Source of the DNA: Cyanobacteriota bacterium
GTDB taxonomy: Bacteria; Cyanobacteriota; Cyanobacteriia; CACIAM-69d
Direction: 5' to 3'
Length of the DNA stretch: 64,000 bases
Assembly (NCBI GenBank): GCA_022402445.1
Contig: JAKRSF010000008.1
Coordinates: 496,001 to 560,000 of the forward strand
Positions 9,905 through 18,547 of the stretch are shown here, piece after piece. Both the position numbers and the translations under genes were made by a program. A model generated the notes under the pieces. It saw only the letters and a list, made by a program, of their open reading frames with translations, was not told where the DNA came from and made no database searches. The first letter of the stretch is position 1, and each line of letters opens with the position of its first letter.

Positions 9905-12061
9905 TTACCCCTTGCGACTTTGCCAGATTTTGACGGCTTGGCGGGCGGCGCTGTGGGCGGCGGTGTTGGGGGGGATCAGTTGGGCCGCCGCGATCGCGCC
10001 GTCCAGTTGTTTTTGGTTGGCGCGGCCGTAGGCAATTTTGAGGATGGCGTCGCTCCACTGTTCCCGCAGGGCGCGGGCGCGGAAATGTTCGGGCTGGCCC
10101 GCTGGGACGTTGGCGGCCACGGCGATCGCGCGGCTGTAGCTGGAGGCGCTGCCCGGTTCGATGAGGGCGATCGCCTGCTGCAAAATCTGGCGGTTGCTGG
10201 CCTGCTGTTTTTGCTGGGTTTGCCAGCGGCGGATGGAGGTTTGCGCTTGGCTATGGAGGGCGGTGCGATCGGCGGGAATCAACCGGGCCGCCGCGATCGC
10301 CTGGTCAAACTGGCCACTGCGGGCGCGCCCCTCGGCGAGGTCTAAAATCACGCGGCTCCAGCGGTTGATGTCCTGCTGGGCCTGGGGATAGAGGGGATCA
10401 TCGGCGGGGATGGCGCGGGCCTGTTGGATCGCCTTATTAAATTCCGACGCTTGGCTGATGCGGATGGGGATGCGGGCCTGGGCGAGGCGATCGTCGTCAA
10501 TGCGCTGGAGGGCGATCCGGCGCGTTTCCGCCACCTCCGGCGTTTGCGCCTCGGGGGGGATGGCGTCCACCACCGCCACCGCATCGGCAAATTTGCCCTC
10601 ATCCACATGCTTACGGGCCAGGTCCGCCAGTTGGGCCGGGGGCAGGTTGGGCACGGCGCTGATGGGGGGTTCGAGGCCGTTGGCGGGCTGGGGGCGCGGC
10701 GGGGCCATCAGGTCAGCGCGGTTGCGGAGCAGGACACCCCCCAGCAGCAGCACAATCAAAAATCCACCCCACAGGAACACATTGCGGGCGAATTGGCTAT
10801 CGGCGGCGGAGGGGCTGAAGGCGCGGGGATTTTGGCTCATGGCGTTTAGGGTTTGGAGCAGGGATGATCCCACGGTGGTCAGGCGGGCGGTCCAGGTGGG
10901 GGGGATGGGGGCTGGGTCGGGGGTGAAGGGTTGGGTGGGGTTGCCGTCGTTGGGGGGGGTGGATCCTAAAACCGTTTCTGAAATCGAGGGGGAATCTGTT
11001 GTTTCTGGTGGTTCTAAGGAGGGATCTGGGGTTGGGTCTATTTTGTCTTGATTATCCCCATCGGCGGCGATCGCGGCATCGGGGCTCGGGGGCTCCGGCT
11101 CCGGCTCCGGCCCAGGGTTTGGGTTTGGGTCCGGTTCTGGCTCGGGATCGGGCGATCGCGGTTCCTCCTCCTCCGGTTCTGGCATGGGTTCCCCCGATCG
11201 CGGCGCGATCGGCTCCGTCCCCGGCGGCATTTCCGTCCCCGCCGGAAAGAGGATGTAGGGCGACGGGGCATCGCTCAGTTCCGGGCAGCGGTGGACCAGC
11301 ACCGTCCCATAGATCATCTCCGGCGGCGCCACGATTACCTGGGGCGATCGCCCGTCCTCAGCCCGCAGGCGCTCCGTCAACCACCGCTGCACCCCAAATA
11401 GGTTATGGCTCGGCGGCTGGGCCAGCAGTTGCGCGATCGCGCTGCCAAACGGACTCGGACAATCCAGCCCCGTCCCCGGCTCGCTGGGGGCCTCCATCGC
11501 CCCCGAGGCCAGCAGCGTCGGAATGCCCGCCGTCCGCGCCAGGGTTTCCAGCTCCGCCCCCACCGCCCCCAACGAGCCATCCGGCCAGCCCCGATGGACA
11601 TCCAGCAGCACCAAAATATTCTCAGCGCGCCCCTTCAGCGCCCCCAACGCTTCATAGAGTTCACTGAACGCGATCGCCGCATCCAGGGGACGGCTCGGGT
11701 TGGCCTCCACCGGCAAAAAATAATCCCGCCCCCCGGCACTGACCCCATAGCCACTCAAAAACACCCACAGCAAATCCCCCGGCTGCACCCACTCCTGGGT
11801 CACCCGCCGGAGCCAATAGCGCAGGGTTTCGCGGTTCGGATAGGTGGGCTGCCCCTCCAGGGGATCCGAATGATCGCTGAGCAAAATGCAGCGCCGATCG
11901 CCCAACTCCGCCCCCGATCGCCACGCATCCTTCAGGGCGATCGCATCCGCCGCCGCCGCCGGGAGTCGAGGCAAAAACGGGTAGCCATCAATCCCCACGG
12001 CAAGGCACCAATGGGCAGACGAATGGGCAGACGCACGGGGGGCAGCGGTGGCGATCGCCAT
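9905..12061 (-). CDS. Membrane-anchored caspase-fold protein lacking the catalytic dyad (pseudo-orthocaspase)
   Basis: This is a 718-residue protein from the ATG at 12061; an in-frame TTG at 12127 would add 22 residues. Residues about 16-258 form a peptidase C14 (caspase/orthocaspase) domain. Where active enzymes have FSGHG, this has LSGYG (Tyr at about 105). Where they have a DxCHSG-type loop, it has LLDVHRG, with no Cys. A Pro/Glu/Asp-rich linker covers about 276-388. One membrane helix (FLWGGFLIVLLLGGVLL) lies near 428-445. The C-terminal 240 residues are helical repeats with recurring AIxxAxxIP and W motifs. His-to-Tyr pseudo-orthocaspases are known from cyanobacteria. Proteolysis is not expected; scaffolding or signalling is inferred. 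It follows the kinase gene on the same strand, 179 bases away. Confidence 0.85.
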   Translation of the reverse strand: MAIATAAPRASAHSSAHWCLAVGIDGYPFLPRLPAAAADAIALKDAWRSGAELGDRRCILLSDHSDPLEGQPTYPNRETLRYWLRRVTQEWVQPGDLLWVFLSGYGVSAGGRDYFLPVEANPSRPLDAAIAFSELYEALGALKGRAENILVLLDVHRGWPDGSLGAVGAELETLARTAGIPTLLASGAMEAPSEPGTGLDCPSPFGSAIAQLLAQPPSHNLFGVQRWLTERLRAEDGRSPQVIVAPPEMIYGTVLVHRCPELSDAPSPYILFPAGTEMPPGTEPIAPRSGEPMPEPEEEEPRSPDPEPEPDPNPNPGPEPEPEPPSPDAAIAADGDNQDKIDPTPDPSLEPPETTDSPSISETVLGSTPPNDGNPTQPFTPDPAPIPPTWTARLTTVGSSLLQTLNAMSQNPRAFSPSAADSQFARNVFLWGGFLIVLLLGGVLLRNRADLMAPPRPQPANGLEPPISAVPNLPPAQLADLARKHVDEGKFADAVAVVDAIPPEAQTPEVAETRRIALQRIDDDRLAQARIPIRISQASEFNKAIQQARAIPADDPLYPQAQQDINRWSRVILDLAEGRARSGQFDQAIAAARLIPADRTALHSQAQTSIRRWQTQQKQQASNRQILQQAIALIEPGSASSYSRAIAVAANVPAGQPEHFRARALREQWSDAILKIAYGRANQKQLDGAIAAAQLIPPNTAAHSAARQAVKIWQSRKG

Positions 12062-12240
12062 GGGCGCACAGACCAAACCTTCAGGACAGTAGACGCAACC
12101 GGGGGCGATCGCCCCGCCAGAGCCCAAGCTAGGGGGACCACCTCCCAGGGCTAGACCGGCTCAGGTGCCCCAAAAATAGCACGCGGCCCCCAGAACCTCC
12201 ATGGGCCATCCCCAGGACACCGCGATCGCCCCCACCGTCC

Positions 12241-13842
12241 CTAGTCCACCGCCACCCCGCCATTTTGCGACTCCAGGGTCAGCATAATCTGCGGCTTCAG
12301 CCGCTCCAGCTCCTGCTTGAGCTGATTCTTACTCAAACTCGCCTGGGTCGCGGGCACCTCCGCACTGCGCTCAATCCAGCCCCGGATCGCCTCACATTGG
12401 GCACTCGACAGGGTGATCTTCGCCACATGGGCACAATTTTGCGGTTCCTCCAGGGCAAAAAACAGCACCCGGTAGCGCCCGCGATCGCTCAAAATCCTCG
12501 CCAGTGCCACACTGCGCTCCTGCTTGAGATCCAGATAGCACGGCAGCCACTTCGGACGGCGCTCCCCCGAATCATCCTGCACCACATACAGCACCGTCAG
12601 CCACAGCATCATTGGGTGGGGCGACAAGGCCCCCATCGTGCGGCAGGACACGCTGGTGGGGTGGGTACTCACCTGGAGCGATCGGATCGTCCGCTGGGGC
12701 AACATCACCCACACCGTCGCCAAAGGTGAATGGCTCGTGGGCACCAGTTGCGGAAACACAATCTCCGCCACCGGCTTATTCTTCGGCCAGGACTGGAGCC
12801 GACAGAGGGTGTCCGGATCCACAAACCGCGCCGCCGCCCCCTCCACGGCCGCCCCGGTCGCCCCCTCGTCTAGCTCATCCCCATCGCCCCCGTCCGTCCC
12901 GGTGGCCAACTCCGCCCGCGAGAGGGTCGTTTCAATGCGCCGGCTGATGGCCCGCCCCGGCCGGTAGCGGTGCTCCATCGGTTCGAGCGATCGCAAAATA
13001 TCCCCCACGGACTGGGGGCGATCGCCCGGTTTCTTCCCCAAACATTGCAGCACCAGCAGTTCCAGCGCCTTGGGGATTTTGAGATTCGGGTTCAATTCAC
13101 TGGGCAGCCGGGGCACCTGTTCCCGGTGGGCCTTGTACCAACTGCCGAAGGAATGGGTTTCCGCATAGAGGGGCATTTTCCCCGTGAGCATCTCGTACAT
13201 CACAATGCCGAGGCTGTAGATGTCGGAGCGGTTATCGAGCTCCTTGCCCTCCATCTGTTCCGGGGACGAGTAGGCCAGGGTGCCCATGAAATGGCTGGTT
13301 TGCCCCTGATCCTCCTGGAGCAGTTTGGCGATGCCAAAGTCTAGGATTTTGACCACTTCTCCCTTTTCGGGATCCTGGGTCACGAGCAAATTGCTAGGTT
13401 TAATGTCCCGGTGAATGATTGGGCACATGCGATCGTCCACGGCGATGCCCTGGTGGGCGGCCTGGAGACCGAGGCAGATTTGATGGGCCAGGTTGAGGAA
13501 GCGCGGCAGGGGCATTTGCTCGCGCTTGATGATGGCGCTCAGATCCCGCCCTTCGAGGTATTCCATGACATAGAAGGGCACCTCGTCTTCGCTGACGCCG
13601 TAGTCCAAGACCTGGACGATGTGCTGGCTTTTTTGGCCCAGGGAAAAGCAGGCGCGGGCTTCTCGCTTGAAGCGATCGCGCATTTTCTGGTTCAGCAGGG
13701 TTTGGGATAAAAACTTGACGGCTACGGGGGCATCTAGCAGCACATGGCGGGCCCGGTACACGCGCCCCATAGCGCCACGACCGACCAATTCCATGAGCTG
13801 GTAGCGATCGGCGAGTAAGCGACCGATGTTGGGGTCTGTCAT
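12241..13842 (-). CDS. Serine/threonine protein kinase, PknB-like
   Basis: This is a 533-residue Hanks-type kinase. The glycine loop is GRGAMGRVY (21-29), the invariant Lys is in AVKFL (43), the catalytic loop is HRDIKPSN (144-151) and the metal site is DFG (168-170). An SPE triplet stands in the APE position. The kinase domain ends near residue 285. No membrane helix is evident. The C-terminal 230 residues include an Asp/Glu/Gly-rich stretch and a conserved-looking segment (PKWLPCYLDLKQE, then YRVLFFALEEP). They form a cyanobacteria-type extension of unknown role. The ATG at 13842 gives the normal kinase N-terminus; the frame is open further upstream but reads as Pro/Arg-rich non-coding sequence. 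It is probably transcribed with the pseudo-caspase gene that follows, which makes that protein a candidate partner or substrate. Confidence 0.92.
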   Translation of the reverse strand: MTDPNIGRLLADRYQLMELVGRGAMGRVYRARHVLLDAPVAVKFLSQTLLNQKMRDRFKREARACFSLGQKSQHIVQVLDYGVSEDEVPFYVMEYLEGRDLSAIIKREQMPLPRFLNLAHQICLGLQAAHQGIAVDDRMCPIIHRDIKPSNLLVTQDPEKGEVVKILDFGIAKLLQEDQGQTSHFMGTLAYSSPEQMEGKELDNRSDIYSLGIVMYEMLTGKMPLYAETHSFGSWYKAHREQVPRLPSELNPNLKIPKALELLVLQCLGKKPGDRPQSVGDILRSLEPMEHRYRPGRAISRRIETTLSRAELATGTDGGDGDELDEGATGAAVEGAAARFVDPDTLCRLQSWPKNKPVAEIVFPQLVPTSHSPLATVWVMLPQRTIRSLQVSTHPTSVSCRTMGALSPHPMMLWLTVLYVVQDDSGERRPKWLPCYLDLKQERSVALARILSDRGRYRVLFFALEEPQNCAHVAKITLSSAQCEAIRGWIERSAEVPATQASLSKNQLKQELERLKPQIMLTLESQNGGVAVD

Positions 13843-14499
13843 AGGGAACGAGCGCGACGATCTGGCTTGGGCAACGGAGGCAAAGGTGAGGCAACAACTT
13901 CTGGGGGATGGGCCATGGCAAGGGGGCCGCGATCGCGCCGTCCGGGTGCCCGCTGAATGCCCTCCGAATTTTGAAGGGGCGGCCCTGGGGGATGGGGGGC
14001 GAGTGATCGGGGCGCGGGGACTGCCCTCGATGCACGGAGGGGTCACGGCACGGGAGGCCCATGGGCGGCGGGGCGATGATGCACGCGGTTGGCAGGGGGG
14101 GCGATCGCGTCCCTGGTGTAGCTCCGGGGACGATCCGGGGAAATCCGGCAAATTCCGGTGAAAAACCCCCTAACCCTGGGGGAGTCCAGACCAGCCAAAG
14201 GCGGGCATATTGCCAGTACTTTGTATCCTAACCTAGAGATGCAAGGGCGTCAGGTCCGACGGTGCGCCTCGGATCCGTCGCCCCCGGTGCGGGGTTCTTC
14301 GCCTCGGTTGGCGCGCTGGAATCCTGATGGCTGGCGCGATCGCGAGAAGGCTCGAACGGTGTCGGACTGCGGGTCCGCTATCCCTGGGCCGGTGGGGCGA
14401 TCGCAAAGGCCCCCACCGCATCCGCCGCCCACCTTCAGCGGCCACGGCCCCACCCATGGCACACCTCCATCACACGCAACACCCGAGGAGACGACGGCA
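13843..14499. other. Divergent spacer between kinase and manC
   Basis: This is a 657-base GC-rich gap. Both flanking frames are open into it on their own strands, but the translations are Pro/Arg-rich, low-complexity and start without ribosome binding sites, so I do not call genes. The only AT-richer patch is about 14195-14235, a likely manC promoter area. No clear -35/-10 pair, operator or terminator was found. Confidence 0.4.
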
Positions 14500-15552
14500 A
14501 TGGCAACGGTCCTAGTCCCAATGATTTTGGCCGGTGGCAAGGGGGAACGGTTTTGGCCCCTGAGTCGCCAGCGGCGGCCCAAACAGTTTTTAGACCTCGA
14601 TGGCAGCGGCACGAGCCTCCTGCAGGGGACGGCCCAGCGGCTGCTGAACCTGGCGGGGGGGTGGGAGAACCTTTGGGTGGTCACGGGGGCGCATCTGGAA
14701 GAGGGGGCGCGATCGCAACTGCCCCAGGCCAATTTATTGGTGGAACCGGAGGGGCGCGATACGGGACCGGCGGTGGCCTGGGCGGCCCTGGAGGCGGCCA
14801 AGCGCTATGGGGAAGAGGCGGTGCTGGGGCTGTTTCCGGCGGACCACTGGATTGCCGATCGCGATGCCTTTGAACAAACCCTCACCGCCGCCGCCGAACT
14901 GGCCCAGCAGCAGGGGGCGATCGTCACCCTCGGCATCCAGCCCACCGGCCCCGCCACCGGCTACGGCTACATCGAACAGGGCTCCAGGGTCGGCACCTTC
15001 TGCGGCCTGGATGCCTACCAGGTGAGCCGCTTCACGGAAAAACCCGACGCCGCCACGGCCCAAACGTTTCTAGACAGCGGTCGCTATAGCTGGAATAGCG
15101 GCATGTTCCTGTTCACGGCGGGCACGGTCCTGGCGGAGTTGCGGACCCATGCGCCGGAGATTTTGCTGCCCCTGGAGGCCCACGGTGTCGCGGCCTATCC
15201 CCAACTGCCCAAGCTGAGCATTGACTATGCCCTGATGGAAAAAACCCAGCGGGCCTGCGTGCTTCCGGCGGCGTTCGGCTGGGATGATCTGGGGGACTGG
15301 AACGCCCTCGAACGGCTCCTCAAGGGGGAGGGGGATGACAATGTGGCGATCGGTCACCATGTGGCCCTAGAGACCACCGGCGCGATCGTCTACGCGGGCG
15401 AGGGGGAGGTGGTGGCCACCCTGGGGCTAGAGGATGTGGTGGTGGTGCGCGACGGCAATGTGACCCTGGTGGTCCACAAGTCCCGCACCCAGGACATTAA
15501 ACAGTTGGTCAAGCATCTGCAAAATTCGCCGGAGGGGCGATCGCTGCTCTAG
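14500..15552 (+). CDS. manC: Mannose-1-phosphate guanylyltransferase
   Basis: This is a 350-residue nucleotidyltransferase. The signature GGKGERFWPLSR (residues 12-23) with the following RPKQF is the GTP/sugar-phosphate binding loop of the ManC/GMP family. Further family blocks are LVEPEGRDTGPAVAWAA, FPADHWI, the GYGYIEQG motif and FTEKPD. It makes GDP-mannose from mannose-1-phosphate and GTP for exopolysaccharide, lipopolysaccharide or fucose synthesis. It lacks the isomerase domain of bifunctional AlgA/ManC enzymes, so it is the short monofunctional form. The ATG at 14500 has GAGGAG about ten bases upstream and begins directly with the beta-strand before the signature. The frame is open upstream to 14158, but that part has no ribosome binding site and no family similarity. 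Confidence 0.93.
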   Translation: MATVLVPMILAGGKGERFWPLSRQRRPKQFLDLDGSGTSLLQGTAQRLLNLAGGWENLWVVTGAHLEEGARSQLPQANLLVEPEGRDTGPAVAWAALEAAKRYGEEAVLGLFPADHWIADRDAFEQTLTAAAELAQQQGAIVTLGIQPTGPATGYGYIEQGSRVGTFCGLDAYQVSRFTEKPDAATAQTFLDSGRYSWNSGMFLFTAGTVLAELRTHAPEILLPLEAHGVAAYPQLPKLSIDYALMEKTQRACVLPAAFGWDDLGDWNALERLLKGEGDDNVAIGHHVALETTGAIVYAGEGEVVATLGLEDVVVVRDGNVTLVVHKSRTQDIKQLVKHLQNSPEGRSLL

Positions 15553-15621
15553 GGACGGCGGCGATCGCGGGGGCCAGTGGTAGGCTCAGAGGCTGAATAA
15601 AATTCCCTTTCGCCGATCACC

Positions 15622-15891
15622 ATGGCTAAATTCATCCTCTTTGGCTCCTACTGCGAGAACGCGATCGAAAAGCGCACCCCCTACCGCCAAGCCCACCTGG
15701 ACGGCCTCGCCCAGCAGAAGGCCGACGGCATTTTGATCACCCTCGGCCCCACGGTGGACAACAGCAAGGTTTTTGGCATCTACGAAGCGGACAGTGAAGA
15801 CACCGTGCGCCGCCTCGTCGAAGGGGATCCCTACTGGCAAAACGGCATCTGGACGGACTATGAGGTGAAAGCCTGGATCCAAGCGTTTTAA
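15622..15891 (+). CDS. YciI family protein
   Basis: This is an 89-residue protein with the YCII fold. It opens MAKFILFGSYCENAIEKRTPYRQAHLDGL, where the conserved His (H25) follows R/P-containing sequence as in the family, and continues ITLGPTVDNSKVFGIYEADSED. It ends WTDYEVKAW, also typical. YciI proteins are small ferredoxin-like, often dimeric, proteins whose activity is mostly unknown, with a proposed His-Asp centre. It stands alone 69 bases after manC and could be read through from it. No signal peptide is present, so it is cytosolic. Confidence 0.85.
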   Translation: MAKFILFGSYCENAIEKRTPYRQAHLDGLAQQKADGILITLGPTVDNSKVFGIYEADSEDTVRRLVEGDPYWQNGIWTDYEVKAWIQAF

Positions 15892-16193
15892 GGGGGTTCT
15901 CGCCCACGGATCCCTGGGATACCCAAAACCCTGAGGATCTTTAAGGCTTTTTGAAGAGGGCTCCCCCGGCGGCCCTGGGCGATCGCGCCCTCCCTGGCCC
16001 CTGGCCCCTAGCCCCGAACGTCAGCGGTGGCAACGGTTGGCGCGGTTCCCTCTGCCAAGGCTGCGGGGGGATGGGGTCGGCGATCGCGTGGGCTAAGATC
16101 GAACAGAACTGAATCCTTGAAGTCGCCGAAGTCGCCCCCCCAGAACCCAGGCACCGAAGCCCCACCGGAACCACCGCTGGGCCGGAGAGCGCA
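15892..16193. other. Spacer before hypA
   Basis: This is a 302-base GC-rich gap with several HIP1 octamers. No gene is supported on either strand, and no confident terminator or promoter was found. A purine-rich GGAGAG at about 16184 serves as the hypA ribosome binding site. Confidence 0.4.
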
Positions 16194-16535
16194 ATGCATG
16201 AGTTAGGGATTACGCAGGATCTAGTGGATCTGATTGTGCAGCAGGCGGCGGGGCGGCCCGTGGTGCGGGTGCGGCTCCGGGTGGGGCGGCTGTCGGGACT
16301 AGACCCGGAGGCACTGCGCTTTTGCTTTGGCCCCTGCAGCGCCGGTACGATCGCAGCCTCAGCCACCCTAGAGATTGAAACGGTGCCGGGACAGGGGCGC
16401 TGCCAGCGGTGCGGGGCCACCTTTCCCCTAGAGGATTACGTGGGCCTATGCCCCGCCTGCGGCAATAGCCATCTGGACATTAGCGGCGGCGATGACTTGG
16501 TATTAGCAGCCCTGGAGGTGGAGCAATGTGCGTAG
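16194..16535 (+). CDS. hypA: Hydrogenase nickel-incorporation protein HypA
   Basis: This is a 113-residue HypA. It starts MHELGI, and the N-terminal Met-His-Glu is the nickel-binding motif of the family. The C-terminal zinc domain has two CxxC pairs, CQRC and CPAC. The family's VRLRVGRLSGLDPEALRFCF block is present. It hands nickel to the [NiFe]-hydrogenase large subunit together with HypB. The stop overlaps the hypB start by ten bases, so the two are translationally coupled. No hydrogenase structural gene lies in the window. GGAGAG sits before the start. Confidence 0.95.
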   Translation: MHELGITQDLVDLIVQQAAGRPVVRVRLRVGRLSGLDPEALRFCFGPCSAGTIAASATLEIETVPGQGRCQRCGATFPLEDYVGLCPACGNSHLDISGGDDLVLAALEVEQCA

Positions 16536-17488
16536 CTTGCGGCTGTGGGGGGGATGGGACCACGACGATCCATGCCCCGTCTGAAGACGACCAACATCCG
16601 GATCACGATCACGACCACCCACACGATCACGATCACCAACACGGCCACGGCCACCAACACGGCCACCAACATGATCATGATCATTCCCACGGCCATTCTC
16701 ACAATCACGGCCACGGCCATGCCCATGGACATTCCCCTCATCACGGCCATTTCCGAGGGGAGTCCCAGGGACAGGGGGTTGCGGGGGGCGATCGCGTGGC
16801 CCTGCGCAGCACGGTGGAGTTGCAGCTAGAGGCGCGGATCCTGGCCAAAAACGATCGCGCCGCCACCGCCAACCGGGAGCTGTTCCAATCACGACAGTGG
16901 CGCGTTTTGAACCTGCTGGGCTCCCCCGGCGCGGGCAAAACCGCCCTCCTGGAAGCTACCCTCAAGGCCCTGGGCGATCGCCCGGAACCCCCCATCCAGC
17001 TCTATGTCATCGAAGGGGACCAAGCCACGGACAACGACGCGCGGCGGATCCAGGCGGCGGGCGGCCACGCGGTCCAGGTGGGCACCGGCCAGGGCTGTCA
17101 CCTAGAGGCGGCGGCGATCGCCCAGGCCGCTGAACTGTTAAACCCACCCCATGGCTCCCTGCTGGTGATCGAAAACGTCGGCAATCTCGTCTGCCCCGCC
17201 CTCTTTGACCTGGGGGAAGCGGCCAAGGTCGTCGTCATTTCCACCACGGAAGGGGACGATAAACCCCTGAAATATCCCCACGCTTTCCGGGCCGCCCACG
17301 CGATCGTCCTAACCAAAACGGATCTGCTGCCCTATGTGCCCTTCGACCGCGATCGCTTCCTAGACTGCGTACGGCGCATCAACCCCACCGCCCCCGTCTT
17401 TGAAGTCTCCGCCCTCATGGGCCTGGGCCTCGGGGACTGGTGCGCCTGGGCCACGGCCACCACCGCCGCCCCGACCGACGCTAGCTAG
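16526..17488 (+). CDS. hypB: Hydrogenase maturation GTPase HypB with His-rich nickel-storage region
   Basis: This is a 320-residue HypB. It opens MCVACGCG, the high-affinity nickel CxxCGC motif. Residues about 24-75 are almost only His alternating with Asp, Gln, Gly or Ser, about 26 His in 52 residues. The SIMIBI GTPase domain starts near 95, with Walker A GSPGAGKT at 132-139, IEGDQATDND, the ENVGNLVCP metal-site motif, TTEGDDKPLKYP and the guanine-specificity TKTD. It uses GTP to drive nickel delivery to hydrogenase. The His-rich part is a nickel reservoir or chaperone, as in other long HypB forms. Translation is coupled to hypA (ten-base overlap), with GGAGGTGGAG ahead of the ATG. Confidence 0.96.
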   Translation: MCVACGCGGDGTTTIHAPSEDDQHPDHDHDHPHDHDHQHGHGHQHGHQHDHDHSHGHSHNHGHGHAHGHSPHHGHFRGESQGQGVAGGDRVALRSTVELQLEARILAKNDRAATANRELFQSRQWRVLNLLGSPGAGKTALLEATLKALGDRPEPPIQLYVIEGDQATDNDARRIQAAGGHAVQVGTGQGCHLEAAAIAQAAELLNPPHGSLLVIENVGNLVCPALFDLGEAAKVVVISTTEGDDKPLKYPHAFRAAHAIVLTKTDLLPYVPFDRDRFLDCVRRINPTAPVFEVSALMGLGLGDWCAWATATTAAPTDAS

Positions 17489-17544
17489 AATAGGGGGAGG
17501 TATCCAACACCAGAACCACCCTTGTCCCCTCACTCCCCCATGCC

Positions 17545-18537
17545 ATGGCCACCCCCAACTCCGATCGCGAACCCTCCTTCCTAATCTCCCTGCTGATGCA
17601 GCCGCTGGTGTGGGGGTCGCTGCTGGTGCTTTTGGGCTCCAGCGTGATGGCCTGGGCCTACTGGCGCAATCCCGGTGATCTGCGGTTTTCCCAGGGGGAC
17701 GGCGGCGGCGGCGCAGGCGACACCTGGCGGCCGGAGGCGGTGGATGTGGAGGAGATCGCGGCGGGGATCGATAGCTCCAATATTTTGGCCCAGCAGATGC
17801 GGGCGGCGGAATTGATGGATGGGGAAGCCCTGGGTCTGGAGCGATCGGACCAGGATAAGAAGGAAGCGGAGGCGGATTCCGCAGCGGAGATCCTGAAGCG
17901 CCTGTCGGGGCCGGTGGCTGGACCCATCGGTGAGCGGACCGCCAGTGATATGGGCGATGTGGTGCCGGAGCGCATCCAGTTCGGTGACGGGGAGTCGGTC
18001 AACCCGAGCAATAGCCTGGGGGGATTCCGGGCCGATGGGCAGTTTGTGCCGTCTGCGCCGGGGGTGGCTCCCGCCGGGGATCCCCTGAGGGCGGCGATGG
18101 ATCGGTTCAATGCGGTCCAGGCCCAGTCGGGGGCGGGGCGTCCCGCGATCGCGCCGGGGGCAGCCTATAACAACACCGTGCCGATGGCCGGGGGGGGCAG
18201 CAGCTATGGCCTGCCGGGGGCGGGGGCCTATAACAACACCAGTCCCCAGGGCGGTGTGAACGCTGCGCCGCCGATGGTGGGGGTTCCCGATGGCCGTTTG
18301 CCCGCGTCGTCGAGCCTGGTGCCCCCTGCGGCGGGGATGCCGGTGGGGGGTGGGTTCACCAATCGTGGATCGCGGGATGGCTCTAGTTTTGCGCCGCCGC
18401 CCCCGGCTCCGGTGACCCAGGATACCCGGTCGGCGACGGATAGCGGTGCGCCGCTGCCCCAGGATGTGCCGACGCCGAATAATATTGGCGGGCGTTCGTT
18501 TAATAGCTTCAGCAATCCCTACGACACGCAGCGCTAG
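17545..18537 (+). CDS. Unknown N-terminally anchored protein with low-complexity Gly/Pro/Ala tail
   Basis: This is a 330-residue protein. Residues about 12-40 (FLISLLMQPLVWGSLLVLLGSS and on) form one membrane helix. Residues 60-120 are acidic and charged, with a likely helix around MRAAELMDGEALGLERSDQDKKEAEAD. From about residue 150 the chain is low-complexity Gly/Pro/Ala/Ser with two copies of AYNNT (near 18165 and 18230), and would be disordered. No family was recognised. It resembles the anchored, intrinsically disordered proteins common in cyanobacterial genomes. It follows hypB by 56 bases on the same strand and may be in its transcript, but nothing links it to nickel. Confidence 0.7.
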   Translation: MATPNSDREPSFLISLLMQPLVWGSLLVLLGSSVMAWAYWRNPGDLRFSQGDGGGGAGDTWRPEAVDVEEIAAGIDSSNILAQQMRAAELMDGEALGLERSDQDKKEAEADSAAEILKRLSGPVAGPIGERTASDMGDVVPERIQFGDGESVNPSNSLGGFRADGQFVPSAPGVAPAGDPLRAAMDRFNAVQAQSGAGRPAIAPGAAYNNTVPMAGGGSSYGLPGAGAYNNTSPQGGVNAAPPMVGVPDGRLPASSSLVPPAAGMPVGGGFTNRGSRDGSSFAPPPPAPVTQDTRSATDSGAPLPQDVPTPNNIGGRSFNSFSNPYDTQR

Positions 18538-18547
18538 AACTTAAGAA

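Noticed and set aside
13843..14499. N-terminal extensions of the kinase (to 14151) and ManC (to 14158)
   Set aside because: Both read as Pro/Arg-rich sequence without ribosome binding sites, and family N-termini begin at 13842 and 14500.
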